DNA of 64,000 bases from assembly GCF_019303495.1 (NCBI RefSeq), contig NZ_JAEVFI010000002.1, positions 97,398-161,397 on the forward strand, in the 5' to 3' direction. Positions within the stretch are counted from its first letter, which is position 1; each line of letters begins with the position of its first letter. Positions 15,323 through 24,934 of the stretch are shown piece after piece. The stretch comes from Streptomyces sp. JJ66 (lineage in GTDB: Bacteria > Actinomycetota > Actinomycetes > Streptomycetales > Streptomycetaceae). A program made the translations under genes and the position numbers. Under the pieces are notes generated by a model. The model saw nothing but the letters and a program-made list of their open reading frames with translations, was not told the origin of the DNA and searched no databases.

Positions 15323-16615
15323 TCAGGGTGTGGGCTGTGGCAGGGGTGCGGTGCGGGTGAGACGGGCGTGCAGCGAGCGGGCAGAGAGGTCGGTGAGGCA
15401 GGCGATCTGATCGACGACGACGCGGACCCGGCCCGCGTCGTCCCGCGCCTGCGCGTACAGGGCGCGGAACTGCGGGTCAAGACCGTCGGGTGCGCGCAGG
15501 ATCAGCGCCTCGGCCAGTTCCGCGAGGATGACGCGCTGCTCGGCCCGCAGCCGCGCCTGGTCGGGGTGCTGCATGACGTAGCGGTCGGCGACGGCCTTGA
15601 GCACGGCGCACTCCAGCCGGGCGGCGCGCGGGACGACGAGGTCGGCGGCGTACCGGGTGAGCGGCCCCGGGCCGTAAGCGGTGCGGGTGGCGTGCTCGGC
15701 GGCGAGGCAGAAACGTCCGATGAGCTGACTGGTGGCGTCCTTCAGCCGGGCCTGCGCGGTGGCGGTGCCGTCGTAACCGTGCGGCCACCACTCCTGGTCC
15801 AGCAGCCGGTCCAGCGCCTCGGCCAGTTCGGCGTCCTCGGTGCCGGGCGGGGCGTAGCGCTCGCGGGCGACGGCGAAGACCTCGCCGCGTTCGGGGTCGG
15901 CGTACAGCACGTTCGGATCGAGGTGGCCAGCGTGCAGGCCGTCCTCGACGTCGTGCACGGAGTAGGCGACGTCGTCGGACCAGTCCATGACCTGTGCTTC
16001 GAAGCACTGGCGGCCCGCCGGCGCGCCGGAGCGGTACCAGGCGAAGACGGGCGCGTCGTCGGCGTAGACGCCAAACTTGGGCGAGTTGGGGGCGGTGGGG
16101 TGCGCGCCCTGCGGCCACGGGTACTTGGTGGCGGCGTCCAGGGCGGCCCGGGTCAGGTTCAGGCCGACGGGACGACCGTCGGCGGTGAAACGTTTCGGCT
16201 CCAGCCGGGCCAGCAGCCGCAGCGACTGCGCGTTCCCCTCGAAACCGCCGCACGGCTCGGCGATCTCGGCGAGGATCTGCTCGCCGTTGTGGCCGAAGGG
16301 CGGGTGGCCGAGATCGTGGGCGAGGCAGGCGACCTCGGTCAGATCCGGGTCGCAGCCCAGGGCGGCCCCCAGCTCGCGTCCGACCTGCGCGCACTCCAGG
16401 GAGTGGGTGAGGCGCGTGCGGGGCGTGGCGTCCCAGGCGTGCGGGCTGGACCCCGGGGTGACCACCTGGGTCTTGCCCGCCAGGCGCCGCAGCGCGGCGG
16501 AGTGCAGCACGCGGGCCCGGTCGCGCTGGAACGCGGTCCGGCCGGGCCGCTTGTCGGGCTCGGGCTCCCAGCGCTCGGCGTCGGCGGGGTCGTAGGGGGG
16601 CGGCGTGCCGTGCAT
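15323..16615 (-). CDS. dgt: deoxyguanosinetriphosphate triphosphohydrolase-like protein
   Basis: 430 residues from ATG 16615. [35 protein letters not shown] and [16 protein letters not shown] give the His and His-Asp metal ligands of the HD superfamily. [18 protein letters not shown] provides the later Asp ligand. Length matches the actinobacterial dGTPase-like family. It hydrolyses dNTPs to nucleosides and triphosphate, controlling the dNTP pool. It lies downstream of the sirohydrochlorin chelatase on the same strand, with a 319-base gap. Confidence 0.9.
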   Translation of the reverse strand: MHGTPPPYDPADAERWEPEPDKRPGRTAFQRDRARVLHSAALRRLAGKTQVVTPGSSPHAWDATPRTRLTHSLECAQVGRELGAALGCDPDLTEVACLAHDLGHPPFGHNGEQILAEIAEPCGGFEGNAQSLRLLARLEPKRFTADGRPVGLNLTRAALDAATKYPWPQGAHPTAPNSPKFGVYADDAPVFAWYRSGAPAGRQCFEAQVMDWSDDVAYSVHDVEDGLHAGHLDPNVLYADPERGEVFAVARERYAPPGTEDAELAEALDRLLDQEWWPHGYDGTATAQARLKDATSQLIGRFCLAAEHATRTAYGPGPLTRYAADLVVPRAARLECAVLKAVADRYVMQHPDQARLRAEQRVILAELAEALILRAPDGLDPQFRALYAQARDDAGRVRVVVDQIACLTDLSARSLHARLTRTAPLPQPTP

Positions 16616-16934
16616 ACCCTGACGGTAACCGGCCGCGCGGTACGTATGCCCCCGCCCCCTTCCCTTCCGGAACCGGGTGGGCGCGGCCCCCGCTCCTTCG
16701 GCGCCCCGCCGCCGGGCGGCATCGCCTGCGGTCACGCCCTCACCCGCCGAACCGGCTGCGTCAGTGGGCGTCTCCGGCCGGCTCCGGCGTCCCGGCGGGT
16801 TCTCGGCGTCCGCACCGTGCGGGGCTCCTTCACCGCGTGGGGCTTGCCCGCCGCACGGGCCTTTCCCACCGCACGGCCTTTCCCACCGTGCGAGACCACC
16901 CCCGCCGCACGGGGTCTCGCCTCGGGCTGCGGTG
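16616..16934. other. intergenic stretch with short GC-rich direct repeats
   Basis: 319 bases between two minus-strand genes. The section 16850-16915 repeats versions of CCGCACGG with TTTCCCACC between them. Frames through here are extensions of neighbours and look non-coding. Nothing else recognised. Confidence 0.45.
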
Positions 16935-17885
16935 TTACGCCGCGCTGTGGGCGGGGACCGCGTGGGCCAGGGCCTCGTCGTAGCGGTGGAGGACCAGGCG
17001 GGCCAGGGCGGGGTGGGGGCCGAGGGGGGCGGCGGCGGGCACGTCGGGTCCGGCGTCCCGGGCGCAGCGGGTGGCGAAGAAGCCCGGGGCGGTGAAGTAG
17101 GAGGCGAGCACGATGCGGCGGTGTCCGGCGGCGCGGAGTGCGGCCACGGCGTCGGGCACCGTGGGCGCGGCGGCGCTGGCGTAGGCGGGCACCACCGGGG
17201 TGCCGCCGAGCCGCTGGGAGAGCAGGTGGGCGGTGCCCTCGGCGTCGGTGGCCGAGCGGGGGTCGCGGGACCCGGCGGCGGCCAGGACGACGGCGTCGGG
17301 CGCGGGCAGGCCGGGCGGGGGCGGGCCGGGCGGGGGCGGCGTCCAGGGCGGCACGTCGGACGCGGGGTGCTCCCACGGCACCTCCCCCGGCGCGGGAGGC
17401 TCCGGCGTCCGCGCGTCAACGGCGTGCCCCGGGCGTACGGCGGGACCACGCTCCCGTGGTGTCCGCTCACCGGACGGGCACAGGCGGCTTTCAGCCAATC
17501 GGGCGTGCAGGGCCTCGGCCAGCAGGGGGTGCGGGCCCAGCGGCGCGGCCTGGAGGAGGCGCAGGTGGCGGGCCGCCCGGGCGGCTTCCGGCAGGTCGTG
17601 GTGGACGTGGTAGCCACGGCCGAACAGCAGCGGTACCAGCACCGCCGCACCGGGCGGGTGCGCGGCGAGCGTGGCGGGCAGCAGCGGCTCGTTCAGCTCG
17701 ATGTGCCCCAGCTCGACGCGCAGCCCGGGGCGCAGCTCCCGTACGGCGTCCAGCAGGGCCCGGACGGTGGTGAGCGCGCGGGGGTCGCGGGAGCCGTGGG
17801 CGACGGCCACCAGCGTCGGCGCCTGCGGGCGGCCCGGGGCGCGGAGCCGCCGGGGGACGTGCGGGGTGGTGGGGTGGGCCGTCAT
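16935..17885 (-). CDS. sirohydrochlorin chelatase (CbiX/SirB type)
   Basis: 316 residues from ATG 17885. Two half-domains: [14 protein letters not shown] with [10 protein letters not shown] and [16 protein letters not shown], then [14 protein letters not shown] with [16 protein letters not shown] and [13 protein letters not shown]. The first-half His residues (AHGSRD, GYHVHHD) are the expected metal-binding site. About 70 residues of Pro-rich linker separate the halves. The enzyme inserts Fe2+ into sirohydrochlorin to make siroheme. Siroheme is needed by the nitrite reductase NirB encoded at 27512. It is divergent from the nitrate reductase gene, and the GlnR-like box lies between them. Confidence 0.88.
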   Translation of the reverse strand: MTAHPTTPHVPRRLRAPGRPQAPTLVAVAHGSRDPRALTTVRALLDAVRELRPGLRVELGHIELNEPLLPATLAAHPPGAAVLVPLLFGRGYHVHHDLPEAARAARHLRLLQAAPLGPHPLLAEALHARLAESRLCPSGERTPRERGPAVRPGHAVDARTPEPPAPGEVPWEHPASDVPPWTPPPPGPPPPGLPAPDAVVLAAAGSRDPRSATDAEGTAHLLSQRLGGTPVVPAYASAAAPTVPDAVAALRAAGHRRIVLASYFTAPGFFATRCARDAGPDVPAAAPLGPHPALARLVLHRYDEALAHAVPAHSAA

Positions 17886-17995
17886 GTCTCCAGTGTGCGA
17901 GCTGGGCGTTGCCGGGGCGTTTCGGCGCCGTCACGGGCGATGGCACGCGCCTCACGGCCCGCGCGGCGCGGCGCGGAGCGTCGGTTACCGGCCAC

Positions 17996-18022
17996 GTAAC
18001 GCGACGGGAGCAGTCGGGTAAC
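17996..18022. promoter_or_regulatory. GlnR-like box upstream of nitrate reductase
   Basis: GTAAC (17996-18000), six bases, GGAGC, six bases, GTAAC (18018-18022). The two GTnAC half-sites are exactly 22 bp apart, the spacing of the Streptomyces GlnR consensus (gTnAc-n6-GaAAc-n6-GTnAC). It sits 15 bases before the nasC start and 111 bases from the divergent chelatase start, so it could serve both. Inferred from pattern. Confidence 0.6.
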
Positions 18023-18036
18023 ACGCGTGCCGCACA

Positions 18037-20346
18037 ATGTCCGCCATGAACGCGACGCCCGCACCCGCCGTGCCGTCGGCTGTCGAGGCCGCCGACGGCC
18101 CCACCGCCGACCCCGCCGACACCCCGGACGCCGCGAGCACCGAGGACGCCGTGGACACGCACTGTCCGTACTGCTCGCTCCAGTGCGGCATGGGGCTGCG
18201 GCCGGGCGCCGGGGGGCGGGTGGAGGTGGTCGAGCGGGTCGCGTTCCCCGTCAACCGGGGTGCGCTGTGCGGGAAGGGCCGCACCGCGCCCGCGCTGCTG
18301 GCCCCCGGCGCCCGGCTCACCGAACCGCTGGTGCGCCGCTCCCCGGCCGGGCCGCTGGAGCCCGCGAGCTGGGACGAGGCGCTGGAGCGGGTCAGCGGCG
18401 AGCTGACCCGCATACGCGCGGCGCACGGCGCGGACGCGGCCGGCGTCTTCGGCGGCGGTGGTCTCACCAACGAGAAGGCATACCTGCTGGGCAAGTTCGC
18501 GCGGCTGGTGCTGGGCACCTCGCAGATCGACTACAACGGGCGCTTTTGCATGTCCTCGGCCGCCGCCGCCGGGAACCGGGCGTTCGGGCTGGACCGGGGG
18601 CTACCGTTCCCGCTGGCCGATATCGAACGCTCCGGCTGCGTCATCCTCGTCGGCGCGAACCCGGCCGAGACGATGCCCCCCGCGCTGCGGTTCTTCTCGC
18701 GGCTGAAGAAGAACGGCGGGAAGCTGATCGTCGTCGATCCGCGCCGCACCCGCACCGCCGAGCAGGCCGACCTGCACCTCGCCCCGCGTCCGGGCACGGA
18801 CCTGGCGCTGGCGCTGGGGCTGCTGCACCTGATCGTCGCCGAGGGGCGGGTGGACGAGGAGTACGTCGCCGCGCGCACCACCGGGTGGGCCGAGGCACGG
18901 TCGGCGGCCATGGCGCACTGGCCGGAGCTGGTGGAGCGCGTCACCGGCGTCCCGGTGCCGCAACTGCGGGCGGCGGTCGCGCACTTCTGCGACGCGGACT
19001 CCGCGATGGTGCTCACCGCGCGCGGCCCCGAGCAGCAGGCCAAGGGCACCGACACCGTGGGCGCGTGGATCAACCTCACGCTGGCCACCGGCCGAGCGGG
19101 CCGCCCGCACTCCGGTTACGGCTGCCTCACCGGGCAGGGCAACGGGCAGGGCGGGCGCGAACACGGGCAGAAGGCCGACCAGCTCCCCGGGTACCGCATG
19201 CTCACCGACCCTTCGGCCCGGGCCCACGTCGCCGGGGTGTGGGGCGTGGACCCCGACAGCCTGCCGGGCCCCGGCCGCAGCGCCTACGAACTGCTGGACG
19301 CACTCGGCGGTGACATCCGCTCGCTGCTGGTGCTCGGTTCCAACCCCGTCGTCTCCGCGCCGCGCGCCGCGCACGTCGAACAGCGGCTGCGCGCGCTGGA
19401 CTTCCTCGCGGTGTGCGACGTCGTCCTCTCCGAGACGGCCGCCCTGGCCGACGTCGTACTGCCGGTGACGCAGTGGGCCGAGGAGACCGGCACGCTCACC
19501 AGCGTCGAAGGCCGCGTGCTGCTGCGCCGCAAGGCCGTGGACCCGCCGCCCGGCGTGCGCTCGGACCTGTGGGTGCTCAGCACGCTCGCGGCGCGGCTGG
19601 GCTGGGAGAAGGGTTTCCCGGCCGACGCCGAGGAGGTCTTCGACGAGCTGCGCCGCGCCTCGGCTGGCGGCAAGGCCGACTACTCGGGCATCACCTACCG
19701 GCGCATCGCCGAGGAAGACGGCGTCTTCTGGCCGTGCCCGGAGACGTCCGCCGACGACCCGGCCCACCCCGGCACGCCGCGCCTGTTCCTCGACCGCTTC
19801 GCCACCCCCGACGGCCGGGCCCGCTTCGCCCCCGTCACGCACCGGCCCGCGGCGGAGGAGCCGGACGCCGACTACCCGGTGCTGCTGACGACCGGGCGGG
19901 TACTCGCGCAGTACCAGTCCGGTGCGCAGACCCGGCGCGTCGCCCAGCTCAACTCCGCCGCGCCCGAACCGTTCGTGCAGCTCCACCCCCAGCTGGCCGA
20001 GCGGCACGGCATCGCCGACGGCGACCCGGTGGCCGTCACCTCGCGCCGTGGCCGCGCCGTCGCCCCGGCCCGCGTCAGCACCGCCATCCGCCCCGACACG
20101 GTGTTCATGCCCTTCCACTGGCCGGGCGAAGGCCGCGCCAACACCCTGACCAACCCGGCGCTGGACCCGACGTCACGCATGCCGGAGTTCAAGGTGTGCG
20201 CGGTCCGGGTGGAGCGGCTGCTCACCACAGCGGAAGCCAACGCGGAAGCACGCCGGATCGCCGCCCGGGGCAGCGTCACGGTGGACGACGTCCACGACGT
20301 CATCGACCGGACCCGCACGGTGCGCGAGAAGCGGTTCCGTGGCTGA
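18037..20346 (+). CDS. nasC: assimilatory nitrate reductase, molybdopterin catalytic subunit
   Basis: 769 residues from ATG 18037 (ATG 18046 possible). DTHCPYCSLQCGM and the later ALCGKGR supply four Cys for a [4Fe-4S] cluster. DYNGRFCMSSAAAAGNRAFG holds the Mo-binding Cys region, and VGANPAETMPP and VVDPRRTRTAEQADL contact the molybdopterin guanine dinucleotide. The C-terminal DPVAVTSRRGRAVAPARVS is the molybdopterin dinucleotide-binding barrel. A 45-residue Ala/Asp-rich N-terminal extension precedes the cluster. The lack of a Tat signal fits a cytoplasmic assimilatory enzyme reducing nitrate to nitrite. The product feeds NirBD downstream, and a GlnR-like box precedes it. Confidence 0.9.
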   Translation: MSAMNATPAPAVPSAVEAADGPTADPADTPDAASTEDAVDTHCPYCSLQCGMGLRPGAGGRVEVVERVAFPVNRGALCGKGRTAPALLAPGARLTEPLVRRSPAGPLEPASWDEALERVSGELTRIRAAHGADAAGVFGGGGLTNEKAYLLGKFARLVLGTSQIDYNGRFCMSSAAAAGNRAFGLDRGLPFPLADIERSGCVILVGANPAETMPPALRFFSRLKKNGGKLIVVDPRRTRTAEQADLHLAPRPGTDLALALGLLHLIVAEGRVDEEYVAARTTGWAEARSAAMAHWPELVERVTGVPVPQLRAAVAHFCDADSAMVLTARGPEQQAKGTDTVGAWINLTLATGRAGRPHSGYGCLTGQGNGQGGREHGQKADQLPGYRMLTDPSARAHVAGVWGVDPDSLPGPGRSAYELLDALGGDIRSLLVLGSNPVVSAPRAAHVEQRLRALDFLAVCDVVLSETAALADVVLPVTQWAEETGTLTSVEGRVLLRRKAVDPPPGVRSDLWVLSTLAARLGWEKGFPADAEEVFDELRRASAGGKADYSGITYRRIAEEDGVFWPCPETSADDPAHPGTPRLFLDRFATPDGRARFAPVTHRPAAEEPDADYPVLLTTGRVLAQYQSGAQTRRVAQLNSAAPEPFVQLHPQLAERHGIADGDPVAVTSRRGRAVAPARVSTAIRPDTVFMPFHWPGEGRANTLTNPALDPTSRMPEFKVCAVRVERLLTTAEANAEARRIAARGSVTVDDVHDVIDRTRTVREKRFRG

Positions 20347-20582
20347 CACCTGGCGCACCGACCGCGTCGGCAGCGCGCTGCCCGGTACCACCCGACCGTG
20401 CTACGCCGCTTGGCGGCCGGGTTCGCGGCCATCGGCGACGTGCACCTCCGAGGAGCGGGGCACGCTCGGCAGGTGACGCGCCGGACGCCCACGTGCTCCC
20501 AGCCGTTCCGGCCACGCCGTCGGCCCCACGTGGCGGCTTCACCGCAGTGGTGGAGGGCGCGTGCGCGGTGGGTTCCTTCGGG

Positions 20583-20804
20583 TCACCGGGATGCGACGCC
20601 CAGGCCAAGGTGTTCGGTGACCGGGTCCAGGTGCGGGGCGGCGTCCAGCACGGTGTCCTCGGGCCGGCGGCCGAAGGTGAGCGGCCACACCACGTCGGGC
20701 TCCAGCCCGTGCGAGAGCGCCCACGCGTCCCACACGCGCCGGTGCGCGGCGGCGGAGTCCAACAGGACGCCATCGACGTCGAAGAGAAGCGCGGCGGGCC
20801 TCAT
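20583..20804 (-). pseudogene. truncated HAD-family hydrolase
   Basis: 73 residues from ATG 20804. The start (MRPAALLFDVDGVLLDSAAA) is a perfect HAD motif I and the early cap helix follows (HRRVWDAWALSHGLEPD). The frame stops at 20583, and motifs II-IV (the Lys and the second Asp pair), about 140 residues, are absent. Downstream sequence to 20347 shows no continuation in other frames that I can recognise. The ATG overlaps the stop of the VOC gene (ATGA), so the original operon link is kept. Confidence 0.75.
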
Positions 20805-21244
20805 GCGGATATCGCCGGGACTGGGTCGGTGCCGAAGACCCAGGGGGCGAGGACGACGTGCCAGCCGTCGGGGTCGGCGAAGAGGACGGCGCCGTGGGCG
20901 GGCCAGTACGGGTTGGTGGCGCGTACCGGCTGGTGGCCACGGGCGGTGAGGTGCGCGGTGGCCGACGCCACGGCCTGCGGGCCGGGGAGGTAGAGCGCGA
21001 GCTGGTTCTCCGGGTGCGGCCGGGGGACGCTCTCCGGGGCTCTGTGCTGGAGGAGTTCGAGGTGCACCGGGGCGCCGGGCAGCCCGAGAACGGCGCCGTC
21101 GTAACCGTCGTGGTCGCGCCAGGAGGCGAGCACGGGGAGCCCGAGGTCGTCGCGGTAGAAGGCGAGCGCGGCGTCGAGGTCGGCGGTGGGCCGGGCGAAG
21201 CGCACGGCGCCGACGGGCAGGTGGGGCGGCCAGGCGTGGGTCAT
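20801..21244 (-). CDS. VOC-family (glyoxalase-like) protein
   Basis: 147 residues from ATG 21244. VGAVRFARPTADLDAALAFY opens the first beta-alpha-beta-beta-beta unit, and LGLPVLASWRDHDGYDGAV, VHLELLQHR, NQLALYLPG and GHGAVLFADPDGWHVVL-type strands follow. His and Glu at the usual metal positions are present (HLELL). VOC proteins include glyoxalases, dioxygenases and resistance proteins; nothing here decides which. It overlaps the truncated HAD gene by four bases. Confidence 0.8.
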   Translation of the reverse strand: MTHAWPPHLPVGAVRFARPTADLDAALAFYRDDLGLPVLASWRDHDGYDGAVLGLPGAPVHLELLQHRAPESVPRPHPENQLALYLPGPQAVASATAHLTARGHQPVRATNPYWPAHGAVLFADPDGWHVVLAPWVFGTDPVPAISA

Positions 21245-21492
21245 GCGGCCATCCTCCGCCGCCCCGGTACGTCTGCGCCACGGGCGCGAGGCGGAGGTTG
21301 GGTCCGGCGGGAGTCGTAGCGCTGCGGACCGGGCGGTGGCAGCGGCGCGGCGGCAGGGCGCCCCGGAGGGCGCGGCACGGCAGCCCCCGCGCGGACGCCG
21401 GTCCCGGCCCGGCGAAGCGACGAAGCGGGTGCTCAGCGTGCGGCGGCGGCTCGCCCGGCAGCGGTGGTGACACCCGGGGCAAGCGCACCGGG

Positions 21493-21927
21493 TCACACCG
21501 GCCGGTGCAGCCAGTCGCCGCCGGGGATGACGGTGCCGTGGGTGCGCAGGTGTGCGGCCAGTGGCGGGGCGGCGGTGTAGAGCCACGCGGTGCGCTCGGT
21601 GCCGTCGGCGAGGTGGGCGGTGGCGGCCCCGCGCTCGTAGAGGTTGCCGGTGCCGCCGGGGGTGTAGTCCTCCAGCTTGTCCAGCACGCGCAGCACGTCG
21701 GCGTACGCGGCCGGGTCAGGCTCGACCAGTGCGCCGGTGACCTCGCCGGTGCCCTCGACGGCGTACGGGTACCCCGGGCCCTCGTACAGCGTCAGGCCCC
21801 GTACACGCGCGGGCAGTTCGCTGACGGTGCGCCCGGCGAGCGTCCACGCGTAGTGGTGCTCGCCGGGGCGCAGCGTGCCGTAGACGAAGAACGGCAGCCG
21901 TGGCGCACCGGGGTGCCCGGCGCTCAC
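21493..21927 (-). CDS. gamma-glutamylcyclotransferase-family protein
   Basis: 144 residues from GTG 21927, overlapping the cutA stop. FFVYGTLRPGEHHYAWTL is the family's Y-G-T-L substrate loop, and YEGPGYPYAV and VLRVLDKLEDYTPGG contain the catalytic Glu region. Family members turn gamma-glutamyl compounds into 5-oxoproline; the substrate here is unknown. Coupled to cutA. Confidence 0.85.
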   Translation of the reverse strand: MSAGHPGAPRLPFFVYGTLRPGEHHYAWTLAGRTVSELPARVRGLTLYEGPGYPYAVEGTGEVTGALVEPDPAAYADVLRVLDKLEDYTPGGTGNLYERGAATAHLADGTERTAWLYTAAPPLAAHLRTHGTVIPGGDWLHRPV

Positions 21928-22247
21928 GGGGCCGTCGTCTCCCCGGCCACCCAGCGCGCGTAGTCCGCGCTCGCCTCGGTGACGGGCGTGGCGATGATCT
22001 CGGGCACGTCGTAGCTGTGCGCTTCGCGCAGGTAGGTCTCCAGGGCCGGGTAGCGGGCGCTGGTGGTCTTGAACAGCACCTGCCACTCGGGGTCGTCGTG
22101 TACCCGGCCTTCCCAGCGGTAGACGGAGGTGACCGGCCCGGCGATCTGCGCGCAGGCCGCCACCCGCCGTTCCACTGCTCCGGCGGCCAGGGCGCGGGCG
22201 GCCTCGGCGCTGTCGGTGGTGGTGAGGACGGTCAGCAGCTGGCTCAT
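21924..22247 (-). CDS. cutA: CutA1 divalent-ion tolerance protein
   Basis: 107 residues from ATG 22247. LLTVLTTTDSAEAARALAAG, VAACAQIAGPVTSVYRWEG, EWQVLFKTT and SYDVPEIIATPV are the CutA1 signature elements, including the Cys and the trimer-interface strands. Length is normal. CutA1 proteins are small stable trimers linked to copper tolerance, with an unclear mechanism. Upstream lies the SpoIIE phosphatase gene on the same strand (41 bases). Confidence 0.9.
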   Translation of the reverse strand: MSQLLTVLTTTDSAEAARALAAGAVERRVAACAQIAGPVTSVYRWEGRVHDDPEWQVLFKTTSARYPALETYLREAHSYDVPEIIATPVTEASADYARWVAGETTAP

Positions 22248-22288
22248 ACCGCCACGGTAGCGAGCGGACGGCGGGCGCGGTGGCGGGG

Positions 22289-24595
22289 TCAGGGTCCGGG
22301 CAGGGGTTGTTCGGCCCAGATGACCTTGCCGCTGGGGGTGTAGCGGGTGCCCCAGCGCTGGGTGGTCTGGGAGACCAGGAACAGGCCCCGGCCGCCCTCG
22401 TCGTCGCTGGCGGCGTGCCGTACGTGCGGTGAGGTGTGGCTGGTGTCGGAGACCTCGCAGATCAGCGTGCGGTCGCGGATGAGACGCAGGTGGACGGGGC
22501 CGCTGGCGTGGCGCAGGGCGTTGGCCAGCAGTTCGCTGGCGACCAGTTCGGTGGTGAAGGCGTGGGCCTCCAGGCCCCAGGTGTGCAGCTGTTCGCGCAC
22601 CCGGTGGCGCAGGGCGGGGACGGCGGCGGGGTCGGTGGGCAGTTCCCAGCTGGCCACGTCGTCCGGGTCCAGCCCACGGGTGCGGACGAGGAGCAGCGCG
22701 GCGTCGTCGGCGCCCGCGCGCGAGGGCAGCGTGGTGAGGATCGTGTCGCAGAGGTCTTCCAGGGGCTCGGCGGGGTGGGTGAGCGCGTCGGTGAGCCGCC
22801 GCAGGCCCTCCTCGACGTCCAGGTCGCGGGCCTCGACCAGGCCGTCGGTGAACAGCGCCAGCAGGCTGCCCTCGGCCAGGGTGAGGTGCGCGCTCTCGAA
22901 CGGCACGCCGCCGGTGCCCAGCGGTGGCCCGGAGGGCAGGTCGGGGATGTCGGCGGTGCCGTCCGGTGCGACGACGACGGGGTGCAGGTGCCCGGCGCGG
23001 GCCAGGACGCAGGTGCGGGTGACCGGGTCGTACACGCCGTACAGGCAGGTGCCCCCGGGGGTTTCGGCCATCGCCAGCGACGCGTCGCCCTCGGCGGCCC
23101 GCTCGTCCACGGACTGGGCCACCAGGTCGTCCAGCTGGGTCAGCAGTTCCTCGGGCGCGAGGTCGAGCTGGGCGAGCGCGCGTACCGTCGTGCGCAGCCG
23201 CCCCATGGTGGCCGCGGCCCGCAGCCCGTGTCCGACGACGTCACCGACGACCAGGCCGACGCGGGCGCCGGAGAGCGGGATGACGTCGAACCAGTCGCCG
23301 CCGACGCCGACCCGGCTGTCGGCGGGCAGATAGCGGTGCGCGCTCTCCACCGCTGACCGGGGCGGCAGCCGCCCGGGCAGTAGCTCACGCTGGAGGGTGA
23401 GCGCGGCGCGGTGCTCCCCCGCGTAGCGGCGGGCGTTGTCGAGGCAGACCGCGGTGCGGCGGGTCAGCTCGTCGGCGAGCACGATGTCCGCGCGGCTGAA
23501 CGCGTCGCCGCTGGCGGCGCGGGCGAAGGTGACCAGGCCGAGCGTCAGGTCGCGGGTGCGCAGCGGGAGGATCAGCGTGCGTTCGGAGGCGGCGTCGGGG
23601 CCGGAGGCGACGGCGCCGGGGGGAGCGGCGCCCCGGGACGCCACGCGGGCCAGCGCGGCGTCGCGGGTCGGCGCGCGCAGGGGTTCGCGCCCTTCCAGCA
23701 CCTCGGCGAGCAGATCGACGGCGAGGAAGTCGGCCAGCTTCGGGACGGCGACGTCGGCCAGCTCCGCCGCGGTGCGGTACGGGTCGAGCGTGGTGCCGAT
23801 GTGCTCGCCTGCCTTCACCAGCAGGTGGAGCCGCTGTTCGGCGCGGTAGCGCTCGGTGATGTCGAAGGACTCCTCGCACACCCCGATCGGCAGCCCACGG
23901 GCGTCCAGCAGCCGGTAGTAGGAATACGACCAGATGCGGTCGTGCGTGGGGTCCTCGGGCGGGCGGCCGCGGTAGTGGAGGTCGATGACGGGCTCGCCGG
24001 AGTCGAGCACCCGCCGGACCAGACCGCGCAGGTCGGCGGAGTGCTCCGGGGAGATGACCTCGCCGCCGGGCACCAGTTCGTCGGGGTAGCGTCCGGCGTA
24101 GAGCTCGGGCGGGCCGACCATCTCGCGCGAGCAGGTGTCGTTCGTCCACACCACGCGCGGGGCGGTGTCGTAGATCGTCAGGCCGATCGGGGACTGGGTG
24201 AGCAGGGCCTGGAGTACCGCCTGCCGCGTCTCCCACTCGCGCATCTCGTCCGCGCGGGCCAGCAGCAGCACGCTGGACGGCTCCCGCCCGGCTTCCGTCG
24301 GCAGCGGCCAGTGCGTCACCGCCGCCTGGACGACGTGTCCGTCCCGGTGCCGGACGCCGAGGGTGCGGCCGTGGGTGCCGCCGCCGGGCTCCGGGGGCGG
24401 CAGCTGACCGGTGTCGGCGAGCAGCCGGGCGGCTGGGGAGCCGAGCAGGTCGGCGGGGGTGTGGCCGAGCAGCTTCTGGGCCGCCGGGCTCCAGCCCAGC
24501 ACGGTTCCGTGGCCGTCCAGCACCGCCGTCGCCGCCCGCGTCAGGGCCAGCGGACCGCCGAAGTCGCTGCTCCGCGTCTCCCCTGCACCACTCAC
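22289..24595 (-). CDS. PAS-GAF-SpoIIE phosphatase with C-terminal ATP-binding kinase domain
   Basis: 768 residues from GTG 24595. A first PAS domain (about 18-110; ATAVLDGHGTVLGWSPAAQK) and a second (about 128-255, ending FDITERYRAEQ) precede a GAF domain (about 270-410). A PP2C/SpoIIE phosphatase follows (about 430-625; VGGDWFDVIPL, GLVVGDVVGHG, LALFTDGLVEARD, ADDAALLLVRT). A GHKL domain ends it (about 650-760; ELVASELLANALRHASGP, DEGGRGLFLVSQ). Such proteins regulate sigma factors by dephosphorylating anti-sigma antagonists, and the kinase domain can bind or phosphorylate partners. The input signal is unknown. The tail is paralogous to the partial gene at 1-165. Confidence 0.9.
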   Translation of the reverse strand: MSGAGETRSSDFGGPLALTRAATAVLDGHGTVLGWSPAAQKLLGHTPADLLGSPAARLLADTGQLPPPEPGGGTHGRTLGVRHRDGHVVQAAVTHWPLPTEAGREPSSVLLLARADEMREWETRQAVLQALLTQSPIGLTIYDTAPRVVWTNDTCSREMVGPPELYAGRYPDELVPGGEVISPEHSADLRGLVRRVLDSGEPVIDLHYRGRPPEDPTHDRIWSYSYYRLLDARGLPIGVCEESFDITERYRAEQRLHLLVKAGEHIGTTLDPYRTAAELADVAVPKLADFLAVDLLAEVLEGREPLRAPTRDAALARVASRGAAPPGAVASGPDAASERTLILPLRTRDLTLGLVTFARAASGDAFSRADIVLADELTRRTAVCLDNARRYAGEHRAALTLQRELLPGRLPPRSAVESAHRYLPADSRVGVGGDWFDVIPLSGARVGLVVGDVVGHGLRAAATMGRLRTTVRALAQLDLAPEELLTQLDDLVAQSVDERAAEGDASLAMAETPGGTCLYGVYDPVTRTCVLARAGHLHPVVVAPDGTADIPDLPSGPPLGTGGVPFESAHLTLAEGSLLALFTDGLVEARDLDVEEGLRRLTDALTHPAEPLEDLCDTILTTLPSRAGADDAALLLVRTRGLDPDDVASWELPTDPAAVPALRHRVREQLHTWGLEAHAFTTELVASELLANALRHASGPVHLRLIRDRTLICEVSDTSHTSPHVRHAASDDEGGRGLFLVSQTTQRWGTRYTPSGKVIWAEQPLPGP

Positions 24596-24934
24596 TGCGC
24601 ATCACCCTGCCCGCATCAAGCCTCCGCCGCCGCGCGGCCCGGTGCAAGCCGCGGGGCGGCGGGAAGGCCGAACGTGGGGGCGCGCGCGGTGGTGGGTGCT
24701 CGTCCCCGGCGGACCCACACCGCTGCGGGGACGCCGGTCGCGTCGGACCGGTGTGGCGCGCGGCACCTGGGGCTCGCGGGCGGCGCGGAGCCGGGCGCGG
24801 ACGCCAGCGGACTGCCGCCGCGCGGCCGGGGTGCGGACACAGGCCGCACGCGAGCGCAGACGTGACGCGGTCCGCCGGGAAACGCGTCCGATTCGTTCAA
24901 GACCCGGCCGGGGCGGCGGTCATAGCGTGCGGGC
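24596..24934. other. intergenic stretch, no gene seen
   Basis: 339 bases between divergent genes. Frames are Arg/Gly/Ala shadows. It should contain the promoters of the SpoIIE gene (minus) and the VOC gene (plus); no clear elements recognised. Confidence 0.45.

Noticed and set aside
16850..16915. CCGCACGG/TTTCCCACC repeats as a possible small CRISPR-like array
   Set aside because: Unit length and spacing are irregular and there are no unique spacers.
13338..17095. Two long plus-strand frames opposite the flavoprotein and dGTPase genes
   Set aside because: Low-complexity antisense frames without domains.
22289..24595. Possible frameshift between the PAS and GAF parts of the phosphatase
   Set aside because: The frame is continuous with all domains in order.
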